Part shown: positions 51,333 through 60,161 of the stretch, one piece after another | Layout: each line of letters opens with the position of its first letter | How positions within the stretch are numbered: the stretch's first letter is position 1 | Origin: Microbacterium sp. SD291 | Lineage (GTDB): Bacteria; Actinomycetota; Actinomycetes; Actinomycetales; Microbacteriaceae | Direction: 5' to 3' | Length of the DNA stretch: 64,000 nucleotides | NCBI RefSeq assembly: GCF_017355365.1 | Contig: NZ_JADIJR010000017.1 | Location: forward strand, 1 to 64,000 | Made by a program: the position numbers and the translations under genes | The notes under the pieces: model-generated | Seen by the model: the letters and a program-made list of their open reading frames with translations, nothing else | The model's database searches: none | What the model was told of the DNA's origin: nothing

Positions 51333-53246
51333 ATGTCGCGTCAGCGCCAGGACCAGCTCCTGCAGGCTCTGCTCCGTCTCGACGACTGGTCGACCGCGGC
51401 GAGTCTCGCCGACCTGATGGGCGTGACGCCTCGGAGCATCCGCTCCTATGCCGCAGCCCTCAACGGGAGGGCCACCGGTGCAGTGGAATCAGGCCCTGCC
51501 GGGTACCGCGCGGGTCCGGCTGCGCGAGCGGCTCTGCACACCCGCGCCGGCGAATCCGCGCCGCGGGATCGTCTGCACACTCTCGTGCGTCTGCTGCTCG
51601 AGCACCCTGAGGGCATCGATCTCTACGACACCGCCGAGCGGCTGCACGTGAGCGAGGCGACCGTCGAGGCGGATCTCGCGCGGGTCCGGGGCCTGCTCGA
51701 CCGGCCTGAGCTCGCCCTGGAGAGGGACCGGGAACTCTTCCGCCTTCGTGGTCCTGAGGCGGCGCAGCGGCGCCTGCTCAGCAGGCTGGCGCACGATGAG
51801 ATGGACGCGGGCTCGTTCCACCCGGAGAGCATCCGCCGCGCCCTCACGGGCGACGCCTTCGCCGCCGATGCGGTCGGGCCGTTCAAGGCCGCGCTCGTGC
51901 GAGAACTGGGCGCGCTCGGCTACTACGTGAACGAGCTGGCGATCTCCGACGTGCTGCTGCACATCGCGATCGCCGCCGACCGCGTCGCCGCCGGTCACGC
52001 ACTCGAGACCGTGCCCGGCGACGCGCGGGAGGAGATCACCCGCATCGGCGCCGCCATCGCCCGGCTCGCGGGCGAGCACTTCGGCGTCGCGCTCGGCGAC
52101 GGCGACAGCGCCCACCTGGCGACGCTCGTGCTCACGCGTGTGGTGGCACCGGGACAGGGGACCGGGTCGGAGGTCGCGCGCAGCGGCGTCGAGACGGCTG
52201 TCGAGGACGCGGTGCGGGCGGAGATCCAGAGGGCGGCGAACGACTTCCAGATCGACCTGGCCGACGACGCGTTCGTGCTGCGGCTCGCCCTGCACGTGCA
52301 GAACCTGCTCCGGCGGGCGCAGGCCCAGGCGTGGACGCGCAATCCGCTGACGCGGTCGCTGAAGTCCTCGTATCCGATGATCTTCGAGATGGCGGTCTCG
52401 ATCTCGAGCGGACTGCACGACCGGCTGGGCATGCCGGTGAACGACGACGAGATCGCCTACATCGCGATGCACGTCGGCGGGCGCCTGGAGCGCAGCCGCA
52501 AGGCGGAGTCCATCCTGACGGCCACCATCGTGTGCCCCGGGTACTACGAGCTGCACGAGCTGCTGCGTTCCAGCGTCGACCGCTCGCTCGGGTCTTGGAT
52601 CGAGGTCACCAGCGTGGTCACCTCGGTCGACCCCGAATGGACGTCGTTCGGCACTGACCTCGTGCTGAGCACGATTCCCCCCGGAGTCACGGGTGATCGT
52701 TTCGTGCGGATCCAGCCGTTCCTCGGCGAGGCGGACGTCGAGCGCATCCAGCAGGCGGCCGCGCGACTGCGCCGCAGCCGCCGGCTGACCCGGCTGCGCG
52801 CCGAGCTGTCACGCTACTTCGACGCCCGCGCCTTCCTCTTCCCGCTCGCGGATGCCGGGGAGGAGACGATCATCCGGACGCTCGGCGGCATGCTGGTCGA
52901 GGCCGGCCGGATCGACGAGGAGTACATCGAGAACACCATCGTGCGCGAGCGGATGTCGTCCACCGCGTTCACCGACGCCCTCGCGGTGCCGCACGCGCTG
53001 CAGATGACCGCGCAGCGCACGGCGATCGCGATCGGCGTGGCGGACGGCTCGGTCGCCTGGGGCGACGGGCGGGTCCAGGTGGTCGCGCTCGCCGCGTTCA
53101 GCGAGAGCGACCGTGCGGCCTTCCAGACCGTGTTCGAGCAGCTGGTCGAGGTGTTCAGCGAGCGCGAGAGCGTGCAGCGGATCGTCCGCCGGGGCACGAC
53201 CTTCGAGGCGTTCCTCGACGAGCTGGTCGCCGTGATCGACGGCTGA
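51333..53246 (+). CDS. mtlR: MtlR-like PRD-domain transcriptional regulator
   Basis: 637 aa. N-terminal helix-turn-helix (QLLQALLRLDDWSTAASLADLMGVTPRSIRSY), a second HTH (ETAERLHVSEATVEADL-like), two PRD domains holding His residues (LLHIAIAADR; YIAMHVGGRL), a IIB-like segment with VCPGYY, and a C-terminal EIIA-like domain whose phospho-His lies in DALAVPHALQMT. Such regulators sense PTS phosphorylation state and activate mannitol genes. ATG 51333 has GGAGGG 5 nt ahead. A stop-codon duplication follows the gene. Confidence 0.9.
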   Translation: MSRQRQDQLLQALLRLDDWSTAASLADLMGVTPRSIRSYAAALNGRATGAVESGPAGYRAGPAARAALHTRAGESAPRDRLHTLVRLLLEHPEGIDLYDTAERLHVSEATVEADLARVRGLLDRPELALERDRELFRLRGPEAAQRRLLSRLAHDEMDAGSFHPESIRRALTGDAFAADAVGPFKAALVRELGALGYYVNELAISDVLLHIAIAADRVAAGHALETVPGDAREEITRIGAAIARLAGEHFGVALGDGDSAHLATLVLTRVVAPGQGTGSEVARSGVETAVEDAVRAEIQRAANDFQIDLADDAFVLRLALHVQNLLRRAQAQAWTRNPLTRSLKSSYPMIFEMAVSISSGLHDRLGMPVNDDEIAYIAMHVGGRLERSRKAESILTATIVCPGYYELHELLRSSVDRSLGSWIEVTSVVTSVDPEWTSFGTDLVLSTIPPGVTGDRFVRIQPFLGEADVERIQQAAARLRRSRRLTRLRAELSRYFDARAFLFPLADAGEETIIRTLGGMLVEAGRIDEEYIENTIVRERMSSTAFTDALAVPHALQMTAQRTAIAIGVADGSVAWGDGRVQVVALAAFSESDRAAFQTVFEQLVEVFSERESVQRIVRRGTTFEAFLDELVAVIDG

Positions 53247-53274
53247 GCCGGTCGACGGCTGAGCGATCGACGGC
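53236..53274. repeat. Tandem duplication around the mtlR stop codon
   Basis: TCGACGGCTGAGC occurs at 53236-53248 and 53252-53264, with a third partial TCGACGGC at 53267-53274 (15-16 nt period). The first copy holds the mtlR stop TGA. Confidence 0.75.
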
Positions 53275-53279
53275 GGCCG

Positions 53280-53543
53280 TCAGCGTGGTGGCGCGAGCAC
53301 CGCGGCCATCGTGTCGAGCAGCGTCTCGGCACCGGCCGACGTGCGCGTCTCCAACACCACCTCGTCACCCTCGGTGAGTGCGAGGTCCATCACCGCGAGG
53401 ATGCTGGAGAGGTCGACGACGACGCCGCCCGATGTCGTCAGGGTGATCGGGTCGGCGTGCGCGATCGCGAGGCGCGCGAGCTCCGCCACCGGGCGCGCAT
53501 GTGCGCCGTTGTGGGCGGTGATCCTCACACGACGGCTGGGCAT
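53280..53543 (-). CDS. Second HPr-family phosphocarrier
   Basis: 87 aa, complete HPr fold: His15 in AHNGAHARPV and Ser46/47 in DLSSILAVMDLAL. About one third identical to the HPr at 50.6 kb by eye. It starts 14 nt after the phosphosugar mutase stop on the same strand, so it belongs to the pnp transcript rather than the mannitol operon, though it converges on mtlR. Could be regulatory (inference). Confidence 0.88.
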   Translation of the reverse strand: MPSRRVRITAHNGAHARPVAELARLAIAHADPITLTTSGGVVVDLSSILAVMDLALTEGDEVVLETRTSAGAETLLDTMAAVLAPPR

Positions 53544-53557
53544 CGGCGCCGCCGCGG

Positions 53558-55228
53558 TCAGGAGCGCTCCTCCAGGAGCGCGCGCACGCCGGCCTCGAGC
53601 TCCGCGATCAGCGACTTCGCGCTCTCGGCGGACTCGCCCTTCGCATCGAGGTACACCTTGAGCTTCGGCTCGGTTCCGCTCGGGCGCACGATCACGCGCG
53701 AGCCGTCGGTCAGCCGGTAGCGCAGCACGTCACCCGAGGGCTGACCGGCTGCAGCTGCCAGCAGATCCTCGGTCGCCGCGATCGCGTGCCCGCCGAACTG
53801 CGTGGGGGGCAGTGATCGGAGCGAGAGCATCACGTTCGCGATCACGGACAGATCCTCCACGCGCACCGACACCTGTCCGCTCGCGAAATGACCGTAGGTG
53901 TCGCCGAGCTCGGCGAGCAGGTCTGCGAGAGTCAGTCCGCGCTCGCGTGCGTCGGCGGCGAGTCCGAGGACGGCGACGGCGGCCGAGATGCCGTCCTTGT
54001 CACGGATGGTTCCCGGGTTCACGAGGTATCCGAGAGCCTCCTCGAAGCCGAAGACGATGCCGGGAGCCCGCGAGATCCACTTGAACCCGGTGAGCGTCTC
54101 ATGGAAGTCGAGGCCGTGGTGCGCCGCGACGGCCGCGAGGCCGGGGGAGGAGACCAGGGAGCAGGCGAGCGACGCGCCGGGCGTGCCCTCGGCGGCGCGT
54201 GCCGCACGTGCGCCGAGCAGCAGTCCCACCTCGTTGCCGGTCAGGCGGCGCCAGCCGCCATCGGCCGTGCCGTCCGGGATCGCCACGGCGAGCCGGTCTG
54301 CGTCGGGATCGTTGGCCAGGATGAAGTCCGCCTTCGCGCGGCGCGCGCGGGCGAAGGCGAGGTCCATCGCCCCCGGCTCCTCGGGATTGGGGAAGGCCAC
54401 GGTGCGGAACGTCGCGTCCGGCCGGAGCTGCTCGTCCACCACGGACGGCTGCGGATACCCCGCCGACCGCAGGATGCGCGACAGGGTCTCCCAGCCGACG
54501 CCGTGCATGGCCGTGTAGACCCAGCGGAGCCCGGAAGCCGCGCCGGGAGCCGGGGCGACGGCCGCCGTCGCGGTGATGTACGCCTCGACGACATCCTCCC
54601 CGACGGTCTCGTAGTCGCTCGAGCGCGGCAGTGCGGACACGTCGCCCGCGTCGGCGATGCGCTGGATGTGCGCGGCGATCTCGGCATCGGCGGGAGACAC
54701 GATCTGCGAGCCCTCGTCGGCGCCGCCGAGGTACACCTTGTAGCCGTTGTCGTTCGGCGGGTTGTGGCTCGCGGTGACCATCACGCCGGCGTCCGCGCCG
54801 AGGTGGCGCACGGCGAACGCGAGCACGGGGGTCGGCAGCAGGCGAGGCAGCAGGATCGCCCGAAGGCCGGCGCCGGCGAACACCTCGGCCGAGTCCGTGG
54901 CGAACACCCGGGAGTTGCGACGGCCGTCATACCCGATGACGACCGCCGGCCGCCCGCCGGAGGACTTCTCGCGCAGGTAGGACGCGAAGCCCGCGGCGGC
55001 CTGCGCCACGAGCACCCGGTTCATCCGGTTGCTGCCGGCCCCCAGTTCTCCGCGCAGGCCCGCGGTGCCGAACGCCAGACGCGATCCGAATCGGTCGTCG
55101 AGCTCAGCTGCCGCGTGCTCGTCGCCGGCCGCGGAGCGCGTGATCAGGGAGGCGAGCTCGTCGCGGGTCTCGTGATCGGGATCCTGCCGCATCCAGGCGC
55201 GGGCCTGTGCCAGGCGGTCCTCGCTCAC
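53558..55228 (-). CDS. Alpha-D-phosphohexomutase family protein (probable phosphopentomutase/phosphoglucomutase)
   Basis: 556 aa. Phospho-Ser in MVTASHNPPNDNGYKVY, metal loop ANDPDADRLAV, sugar loop FGFEEALGYL and phosphate site RPSGTEPKLKVY. The long form with FGTAGLRGELGAG matches bacterial PgmB/phosphopentomutase-type members. Coupled to pnp by a 4-nt GTGA overlap, so it probably turns ribose-1-phosphate into ribose-5-phosphate; annotated relatives are often called PmmB. GTG 55228. Confidence 0.88.
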   Translation of the reverse strand: MSEDRLAQARAWMRQDPDHETRDELASLITRSAAGDEHAAAELDDRFGSRLAFGTAGLRGELGAGSNRMNRVLVAQAAAGFASYLREKSSGGRPAVVIGYDGRRNSRVFATDSAEVFAGAGLRAILLPRLLPTPVLAFAVRHLGADAGVMVTASHNPPNDNGYKVYLGGADEGSQIVSPADAEIAAHIQRIADAGDVSALPRSSDYETVGEDVVEAYITATAAVAPAPGAASGLRWVYTAMHGVGWETLSRILRSAGYPQPSVVDEQLRPDATFRTVAFPNPEEPGAMDLAFARARRAKADFILANDPDADRLAVAIPDGTADGGWRRLTGNEVGLLLGARAARAAEGTPGASLACSLVSSPGLAAVAAHHGLDFHETLTGFKWISRAPGIVFGFEEALGYLVNPGTIRDKDGISAAVAVLGLAADARERGLTLADLLAELGDTYGHFASGQVSVRVEDLSVIANVMLSLRSLPPTQFGGHAIAATEDLLAAAAGQPSGDVLRYRLTDGSRVIVRPSGTEPKLKVYLDAKGESAESAKSLIAELEAGVRALLEERS

Positions 55229-56058
55229 AGCGCCTCGACCACTCGGGCGAGGAGCGCCGAGATCACGGGCTCCGCCTCGCGGCCGGCTTCGATCACCTCG
55301 GTGTGACTGAGTGGCGTCTGCTGGATTCCGGCGGCGAGATTCGTGATCAGCGAGAAGCCGAGGATCTCCATGCCGGCCTCGCGTGCGGCGATGGCCTCGA
55401 GCGCCGTGGACATGCCGACGATGTCGCCGCCGATGCGCTTCGCCATCTGCACCTCCGCCGGGGTCTCGTAGTGCGGGCCCCGGAACTGCGTGTACACACC
55501 CTCGTCGAGGCTCGCGTCGACCGTGCGCGCGACATCGCGGAGTCGCTTCGAGTACAGATCGGTCAGATCGATGAACGTCGCCCCCTCGAGGGGGGAGTCG
55601 GCGGTCAGGTTGATGTGGTCGCTGATCAGCACGGGCTGGCCGGGGCTCCAGGTCTCCTGGATGCCGCCGGCGCCGTTCGTGAGCACCATGATCTTCGCGC
55701 CCGTGGCGGCGGCTGTGCGCACGGAGTGCACGACCCGACGGACACCGTGACCCTCGTAGTAGTGGGTGCGGGCGCCGATCACGAGGACGTGCCTGCCGCC
55801 GGGCGTGCGGATGCTGCGGAGAGTTCCGACGTGGCCCTCGAGTGCGGGCTTGGAGAAGCCGGTGACCTCGGTGGCGGGGATGCTCGCGACCGTCTCTCCG
55901 AGGAGATCGGCGGCTTTGCCCCACCCGCTGCCGAGTGTGAGGGCGATGTCGTGGTGCTCGACGCCGCTGAGCCGGGCGATGTCCGCGGCTGCGATGGCTG
56001 CGACCTCGAACGGGTTCGCAGCCGGGTCGTCGAGAGGGTTGCTGTGAGTCTCGGGCAT
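55225..56058 (-). CDS. punA: Purine-nucleoside phosphorylase
   Basis: 277 aa, trimeric PNP type. LTLGSGWGKAADLL, phosphate-site ARTHYYEGHGV, LTNGAGGIQETWSPG, and MSTALEAIAAREAGMEILGFSLITN. Cleaves inosine and guanosine produced by adenosine deaminase to base and ribose-1-phosphate. ATG 56058 with TAGAGT 6 nt upstream (leaderless). First gene of punA-mutase-HPr operon, divergent from lpdA. Confidence 0.94.
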   Translation of the reverse strand: MPETHSNPLDDPAANPFEVAAIAAADIARLSGVEHHDIALTLGSGWGKAADLLGETVASIPATEVTGFSKPALEGHVGTLRSIRTPGGRHVLVIGARTHYYEGHGVRRVVHSVRTAAATGAKIMVLTNGAGGIQETWSPGQPVLISDHINLTADSPLEGATFIDLTDLYSKRLRDVARTVDASLDEGVYTQFRGPHYETPAEVQMAKRIGGDIVGMSTALEAIAAREAGMEILGFSLITNLAAGIQQTPLSHTEVIEAGREAEPVISALLARVVEAL

Positions 56059-56115
56059 GGATCCACTCTAGGAAGGTGGAAGGCTCCCCGCCAGGATTGC
56101 GGGAGAATGGATTCC

Positions 56116-57555
56116 ATGTCTTCCACCACTTTCGAGCGCACCCAGCGCGTCGCCGTCCTCGGCGGCGGTCCCGGCGGTTATGAGGCGGCTCTGGCCGCTG
56201 CACAGCTCGGAGCCGAGGTGACCCTGGTGGAGCGAGTCGGCGTCGGCGGCTCCGCGGTCCTGACCGACGTCGTCCCGTCGAAGAGCCTGATAGCGACGGC
56301 CGATGCGGCCGTCGCGATCTCCGAGGCGAGCGACCTCGGCGTGCAGTTCTACGCCAAGGGAGAGAACGGCAAGCCGCTCAAGCCCGAGATCGCGATCAAC
56401 CTGGCCGCGGTGAACAAGCGGCTCATCGCGCTCGCCGGCCAGCAGTCGGAGGACATGCGCTCGACGCTGCTCGAGGCCGGCGTGCGGATCCTCTCCGGCC
56501 ACGGCAGGCTCGAGGGCCCGAACGCGATCGTCGTCTCGACCGGGCAGGGCGGCACCGACTTCGACCGCGTCGAGGCCGACACGATCGTCGTGGCGGTCGG
56601 CGCCTCGCCGCGGGAGCTGGACTCCGCGAAGCCCGACGGCACGCGCATCCTGACCTGGACCCAGCTGTACGACATGAAGCAGCTTCCCGAGCACCTCATC
56701 ATCGTGGGCTCCGGCGTGACCGGCGCGGAGTTCGCCTCGGCCTACATGAACCTCGGCGCGAAGGTGACTCTCGTCTCCAGCCGTGACCAGGTGCTCCCCG
56801 GTGAGGACCAGGACGCCGCACGAGTGCTCGAGAAGGTGTTCAAGCGCGGCGGGATGCAGGTGCTCTCCAAGTCGCGTGCCGACAAGGTGGAGGTGACGAA
56901 GGAGGGCGTGACGGTCACCCTCTCCGACGGCCGCACCGTCGACGGCAGCCACTGCCTGATGGCCGTCGGCTCGATCCCGAACACCGCGGGCATCGGCCTC
57001 GCGGAGGCGGGCGTGGAACTCGACGAGACCGGGCACGTCCGGGTGAACCGCGTCGCGCGGACCTCGGTGCCCAACATCTACGCGGTCGGCGACTGCACGA
57101 ACTTCTTCCCGCTGGCCTCGGTCGCCTCGATGCAGGGCCGCACGGCGGTGTTCCACGCGCTCGGCGACATCGTGATCCCGCTCGAGCTGATCAAGATCAC
57201 CTCGAACATCTTCACCGCTCCGGAGATCGCGACCGTCGGGTACTCGGAGAAGGACGTGGAGGACGGCGTGGCCGACGGCCTCGTCTACAAGCTCCCGCTC
57301 GCCGCGAACCCGCGCGCGAAGATGATGGGCATCAAGGACGGCTTCGTCAAGCTGATCGCTCGCAAGGGCTCCGGCACGGTCATCGGCGGCGTGATCGTGG
57401 CGCCCAAGGCATCCGAGCTGATCTACCCGCTCGCGGTCGCGGTGGAGCGCCGGCTCACGGTCGACCAGGTCTCGCGGGTCTTCGCGGCCTACCCGTCGCT
57501 GTCCTCGAGCATCACGGACGCGTCGCGCGCGATGCACCTGGTGAACATCTCCTGA
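56116..57555 (+). CDS. lpdA: NAD(P)H-quinone oxidoreductase, LpdA-like flavoprotein
   Basis: 479 aa, lipoamide dehydrogenase fold: FAD site VAVLGGGPGGYEAALAAAQ, NAD site IIVGSGVTGAEFASAYMNLG, second FAD site NIYAVGDCTN, dimerisation domain after ITSNIFTAPE. The redox disulfide CxxxxC is replaced by VGGSAVLTDVVPSKSL, with no Cys, as in M. tuberculosis LpdA (Rv3303c), which reduces quinones. ATG 56116 chosen; ATG 56107 would add three residues. Confidence 0.9.
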   Translation: MSSTTFERTQRVAVLGGGPGGYEAALAAAQLGAEVTLVERVGVGGSAVLTDVVPSKSLIATADAAVAISEASDLGVQFYAKGENGKPLKPEIAINLAAVNKRLIALAGQQSEDMRSTLLEAGVRILSGHGRLEGPNAIVVSTGQGGTDFDRVEADTIVVAVGASPRELDSAKPDGTRILTWTQLYDMKQLPEHLIIVGSGVTGAEFASAYMNLGAKVTLVSSRDQVLPGEDQDAARVLEKVFKRGGMQVLSKSRADKVEVTKEGVTVTLSDGRTVDGSHCLMAVGSIPNTAGIGLAEAGVELDETGHVRVNRVARTSVPNIYAVGDCTNFFPLASVASMQGRTAVFHALGDIVIPLELIKITSNIFTAPEIATVGYSEKDVEDGVADGLVYKLPLAANPRAKMMGIKDGFVKLIARKGSGTVIGGVIVAPKASELIYPLAVAVERRLTVDQVSRVFAAYPSLSSSITDASRAMHLVNIS

Positions 57556-57558
57556 CCG

Positions 57559-57625
57559 GCCCGCGAGACTTCGCAAATGTCACGTTTTCGGGCCGAATCG
57601 GTGACATTCGTGAAGTCTCGCGGGC
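57559..57625. repeat. 67-nt near-perfect palindrome between convergent genes
   Basis: Left arm 57559-57583 (GCCCGCGAGACTTCGCAAAT plus GTCAC) and right arm 57601-57625 match in 23 of 25 positions; the 17-nt centre contains GTTTTCGGGCCGAATCG. It fills almost the whole gap between the lpdA stop and the carboxylase stop. It could be a bidirectional terminator or a dispersed palindromic repeat; no open frame. Confidence 0.85.
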
Positions 57626-57640
57626 TGGAGGCGGGGACTG

Positions 57641-59407
57641 TCAGCTGATGGTGAGCAGCTGGTGCCCGGCGGACACCGTCGCACCGGCATCCGCGCTGAT
57701 GTTGCCGATCACGCCGTCCTTGTGCGCCTGCAGCGGCTGCTCCATCTTCATCGCCTCGAGGACGACGACCAGGTCGCCCTTGACGACCTGCTGGCCGTCT
57801 TCCACGGCGATCTTGACGACGGTCGCCTGCATCGGGGACTTCACGGCGTCGCCGGAGGCTCCGGCACTGACGGTGGTCGCGTGGCTGCGGCGGGACGGCG
57901 GCACGGCAGCGGGGCGTCCGGCGGTGCCGGCGGCGACGGCGACGCGATCCGGCAGGCTGACCTCGAGGCGCCTGCCGGCGACCTCGACGACGACAGTGTG
58001 ACGGTTCTCCGCGGCGGCGGGGGACTCGAGCTCGCCGTCCCACGCGGGGATGTCGTTCTCGAACTCGGTCTCGATCCAGCGGGTGAAGATGCCGAACTCG
58101 CCGTTCTCGGCGGTGAAGGCCGGGTCGTTCACGACCTTGCGGTGGAACGGCAGCACGGTCGGCAGGCCGGCGACCTCGAACTCCTGGAGAGCGCGGCGCG
58201 AACGCTCCAGCGCCTCCGCGCGGTCCTTGCCCGTGACGATGATCTTCGCCAGCAGCGAGTCGAACGCGCCGGAGACGGAATCGCCTGCGGTGACGCCCGA
58301 GTCGAGACGGATGCCGGGGCCGCCGAACGTCTTGAAGACGTGGATCGGGCCGGGCTGCGGGAGGAACCCGCGACCGGGGTCCTCGCCGTTGATGCGGAAC
58401 TCGATCGAGTGGCCCTGCGGCGTCGGGTCGTCGTAGTCGATGGTGCCGCCGGCCGCGATGCGGAACTGCTCGCGGACCAGGTCGATGCCGGTGACCTCTT
58501 CAGAGACGGGGTGCTCGACCTGGAGGCGGGTGTTGACCTCCAGGAACGAGACGGTGCCGTCCGCGCCGATCAGGAACTCGCAGGTGCCTGCGCCGACGTA
58601 GCCGACTTCCTTGAGGATCGCCTTGGAGGCGGAGTACAGCTGCGCGTTCTGCTCGTCCGTGAGGAACGGTGCCGGCGCCTCCTCGACGAGCTTCTGGTGG
58701 CGACGCTGCAGCGAGCAGTCGCGAGTGGAGATGACGACGACGTTGCCCTCGGCATCCGCCAGGCACTGGGTCTCGACGTGGCGCGGCTTGTCGAGGTACT
58801 TCTCGACGAAGCACTCGCCGCGGCCGAAGGCCGTGACGGCCTCCCTCGTCGCCGAGTCGAACAGCTCCGCCACCTCGTCGAGCTCGCGGGCGACCTTGAG
58901 GCCGCGACCCCCGCCGCCGTATGCGGCCTTGATCGCGATCGGCAGGCCGAACTCCTTCGCGAAGGCGATGACCTCGTCGGCACCCGCCACAGGTCCCGGG
59001 GTGCCGGGGGCGAGCGGGGCGCCGACCTTCTCTGCGACGTGACGCGCGGTGACCTTGTCGCCGAGCGCCTCGATGGCCTCAGGGGACGGGCCGATCCATG
59101 TCATCCCCGCGTCGATGACCGCGCGGGCGAACTCGGCGTTCTCCGCGAGGAATCCGTAGCCGGGGTGCACCGCGTCGGCGCCCGCACGACGGGCGATGGA
59201 GAGGATCTTGTCGATCTGCAGGTAAGTCGCAGCGCTCGTCGTCCCGTCGAGGGCGAACGCCTCGTCGGCGAGACGCGCGTGCATCGCATCCCGGTCCTGA
59301 TCGGCGTAGACGGCGACCGAGGCGATCCCCGAGTCGCGTGCGGCGCGGATGATGCGGACGGCGATCTCGCCGCGGTTGGCGACGAGGACCTTGGCGATAG
59401 CAGGCAT
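57641..59407 (-). CDS. accA3: Acetyl/propionyl-CoA carboxylase alpha chain (biotin carboxylase + BCCP)
   Basis: 588 aa. Biotin carboxylase domain ([21 protein letters not shown]-grasp [44 protein letters not shown]), a variable linker, then the biotinyl domain with EAMKMEQPL. It makes carboxybiotin for a separate beta chain not in this window; supplies malonyl- or methylmalonyl-CoA. ATG 59407; TAGGCT ends 7 nt upstream (leaderless). Confidence 0.95.
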   Translation of the reverse strand: MPAIAKVLVANRGEIAVRIIRAARDSGIASVAVYADQDRDAMHARLADEAFALDGTTSAATYLQIDKILSIARRAGADAVHPGYGFLAENAEFARAVIDAGMTWIGPSPEAIEALGDKVTARHVAEKVGAPLAPGTPGPVAGADEVIAFAKEFGLPIAIKAAYGGGGRGLKVARELDEVAELFDSATREAVTAFGRGECFVEKYLDKPRHVETQCLADAEGNVVVISTRDCSLQRRHQKLVEEAPAPFLTDEQNAQLYSASKAILKEVGYVGAGTCEFLIGADGTVSFLEVNTRLQVEHPVSEEVTGIDLVREQFRIAAGGTIDYDDPTPQGHSIEFRINGEDPGRGFLPQPGPIHVFKTFGGPGIRLDSGVTAGDSVSGAFDSLLAKIIVTGKDRAEALERSRRALQEFEVAGLPTVLPFHRKVVNDPAFTAENGEFGIFTRWIETEFENDIPAWDGELESPAAAENRHTVVVEVAGRRLEVSLPDRVAVAAGTAGRPAAVPPSRRSHATTVSAGASGDAVKSPMQATVVKIAVEDGQQVVKGDLVVVLEAMKMEQPLQAHKDGVIGNISADAGATVSAGHQLLTIS

Positions 59408-59485
59408 GGTTGCCAGCCTAGCGAGAAGGCCCCCGAACCATTTGACGACTCTCCACAAGAAAGAGCGAGAAACGTCGACGGGAGT

Positions 59486-60124
59486 CTACGACCACAGATC
59501 CGTCCACGTGACGCCCAGCTCGGCGGCCAGCCGGCGGACGGTGGAGAGCGACATTCCGACCACCGTGGAGGGGTCGCCGTCCACGCGGGTGATGAAGGCG
59601 CCGCCCAGGCTGTCGACCGTGAACGCCCCTGCGACGTGCAGCGGCTCGCCGGAGGCGACGTACGCCGCGATCTCGGCATCCGTGATGTCCTCGGCGAAGG
59701 TGACGGCCGCTTCCGCGACCGCGGTGGCCTCGACGGGATCCAGCCACCGACCGACCCGGAACGCCGAGTGGCCGGAGTGCAGGATGCCGGTGGCTCCGCG
59801 CATCTCATGCCAGCGTCTCGTGGCCTCCTCCGGCGTATAGGGCTTGCCGTAGACGCGGCCTCCGATCTCGAACATGGAGTCGCCTCCGATCACGAGTCCG
59901 TCGAAGTCGCCGCCGGCCGCGAGGCGGTGCGCGACGTCGGCCGCCTTCGCCCTCGCGAGCAGCAGCACGAGCTCGGCCGGTGCCAGTTCGGCGCCGCGGT
60001 CCGCGGCCGCGGCGGCGGCCACTGCGTCCTCGTCGACCTCGGGCGTCATCGTGAGCGGCTCGATGCCGGCCTGGCGAAGCAGCATCAGACGGGCGGGAGA
60101 AGTCGAGGCGAGGCAGACGCGCAT
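59486..60124 (-). CDS. maf: Maf-family nucleoside triphosphate pyrophosphatase
   Basis: 212 aa. N-terminal MRVCLASTSPARLMLLRQAG, catalytic VIGGDSMFEI and KP region GKPYTPEEATRR, AGAFTVDSLGGAFI. Hydrolyses non-canonical NTPs (house-cleaning). ATG 60124, TACTGT 7 nt upstream. Located next to the carboxylase chain, as in other actinobacteria. Confidence 0.94.
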   Translation of the reverse strand: MRVCLASTSPARLMLLRQAGIEPLTMTPEVDEDAVAAAAAADRGAELAPAELVLLLARAKAADVAHRLAAGGDFDGLVIGGDSMFEIGGRVYGKPYTPEEATRRWHEMRGATGILHSGHSAFRVGRWLDPVEATAVAEAAVTFAEDITDAEIAAYVASGEPLHVAGAFTVDSLGGAFITRVDGDPSTVVGMSLSTVRRLAAELGVTWTDLWS

Positions 60125-60161
60125 GCTCTCCACAGTATCGCCGTCGCCGTATCCTCGAAGG

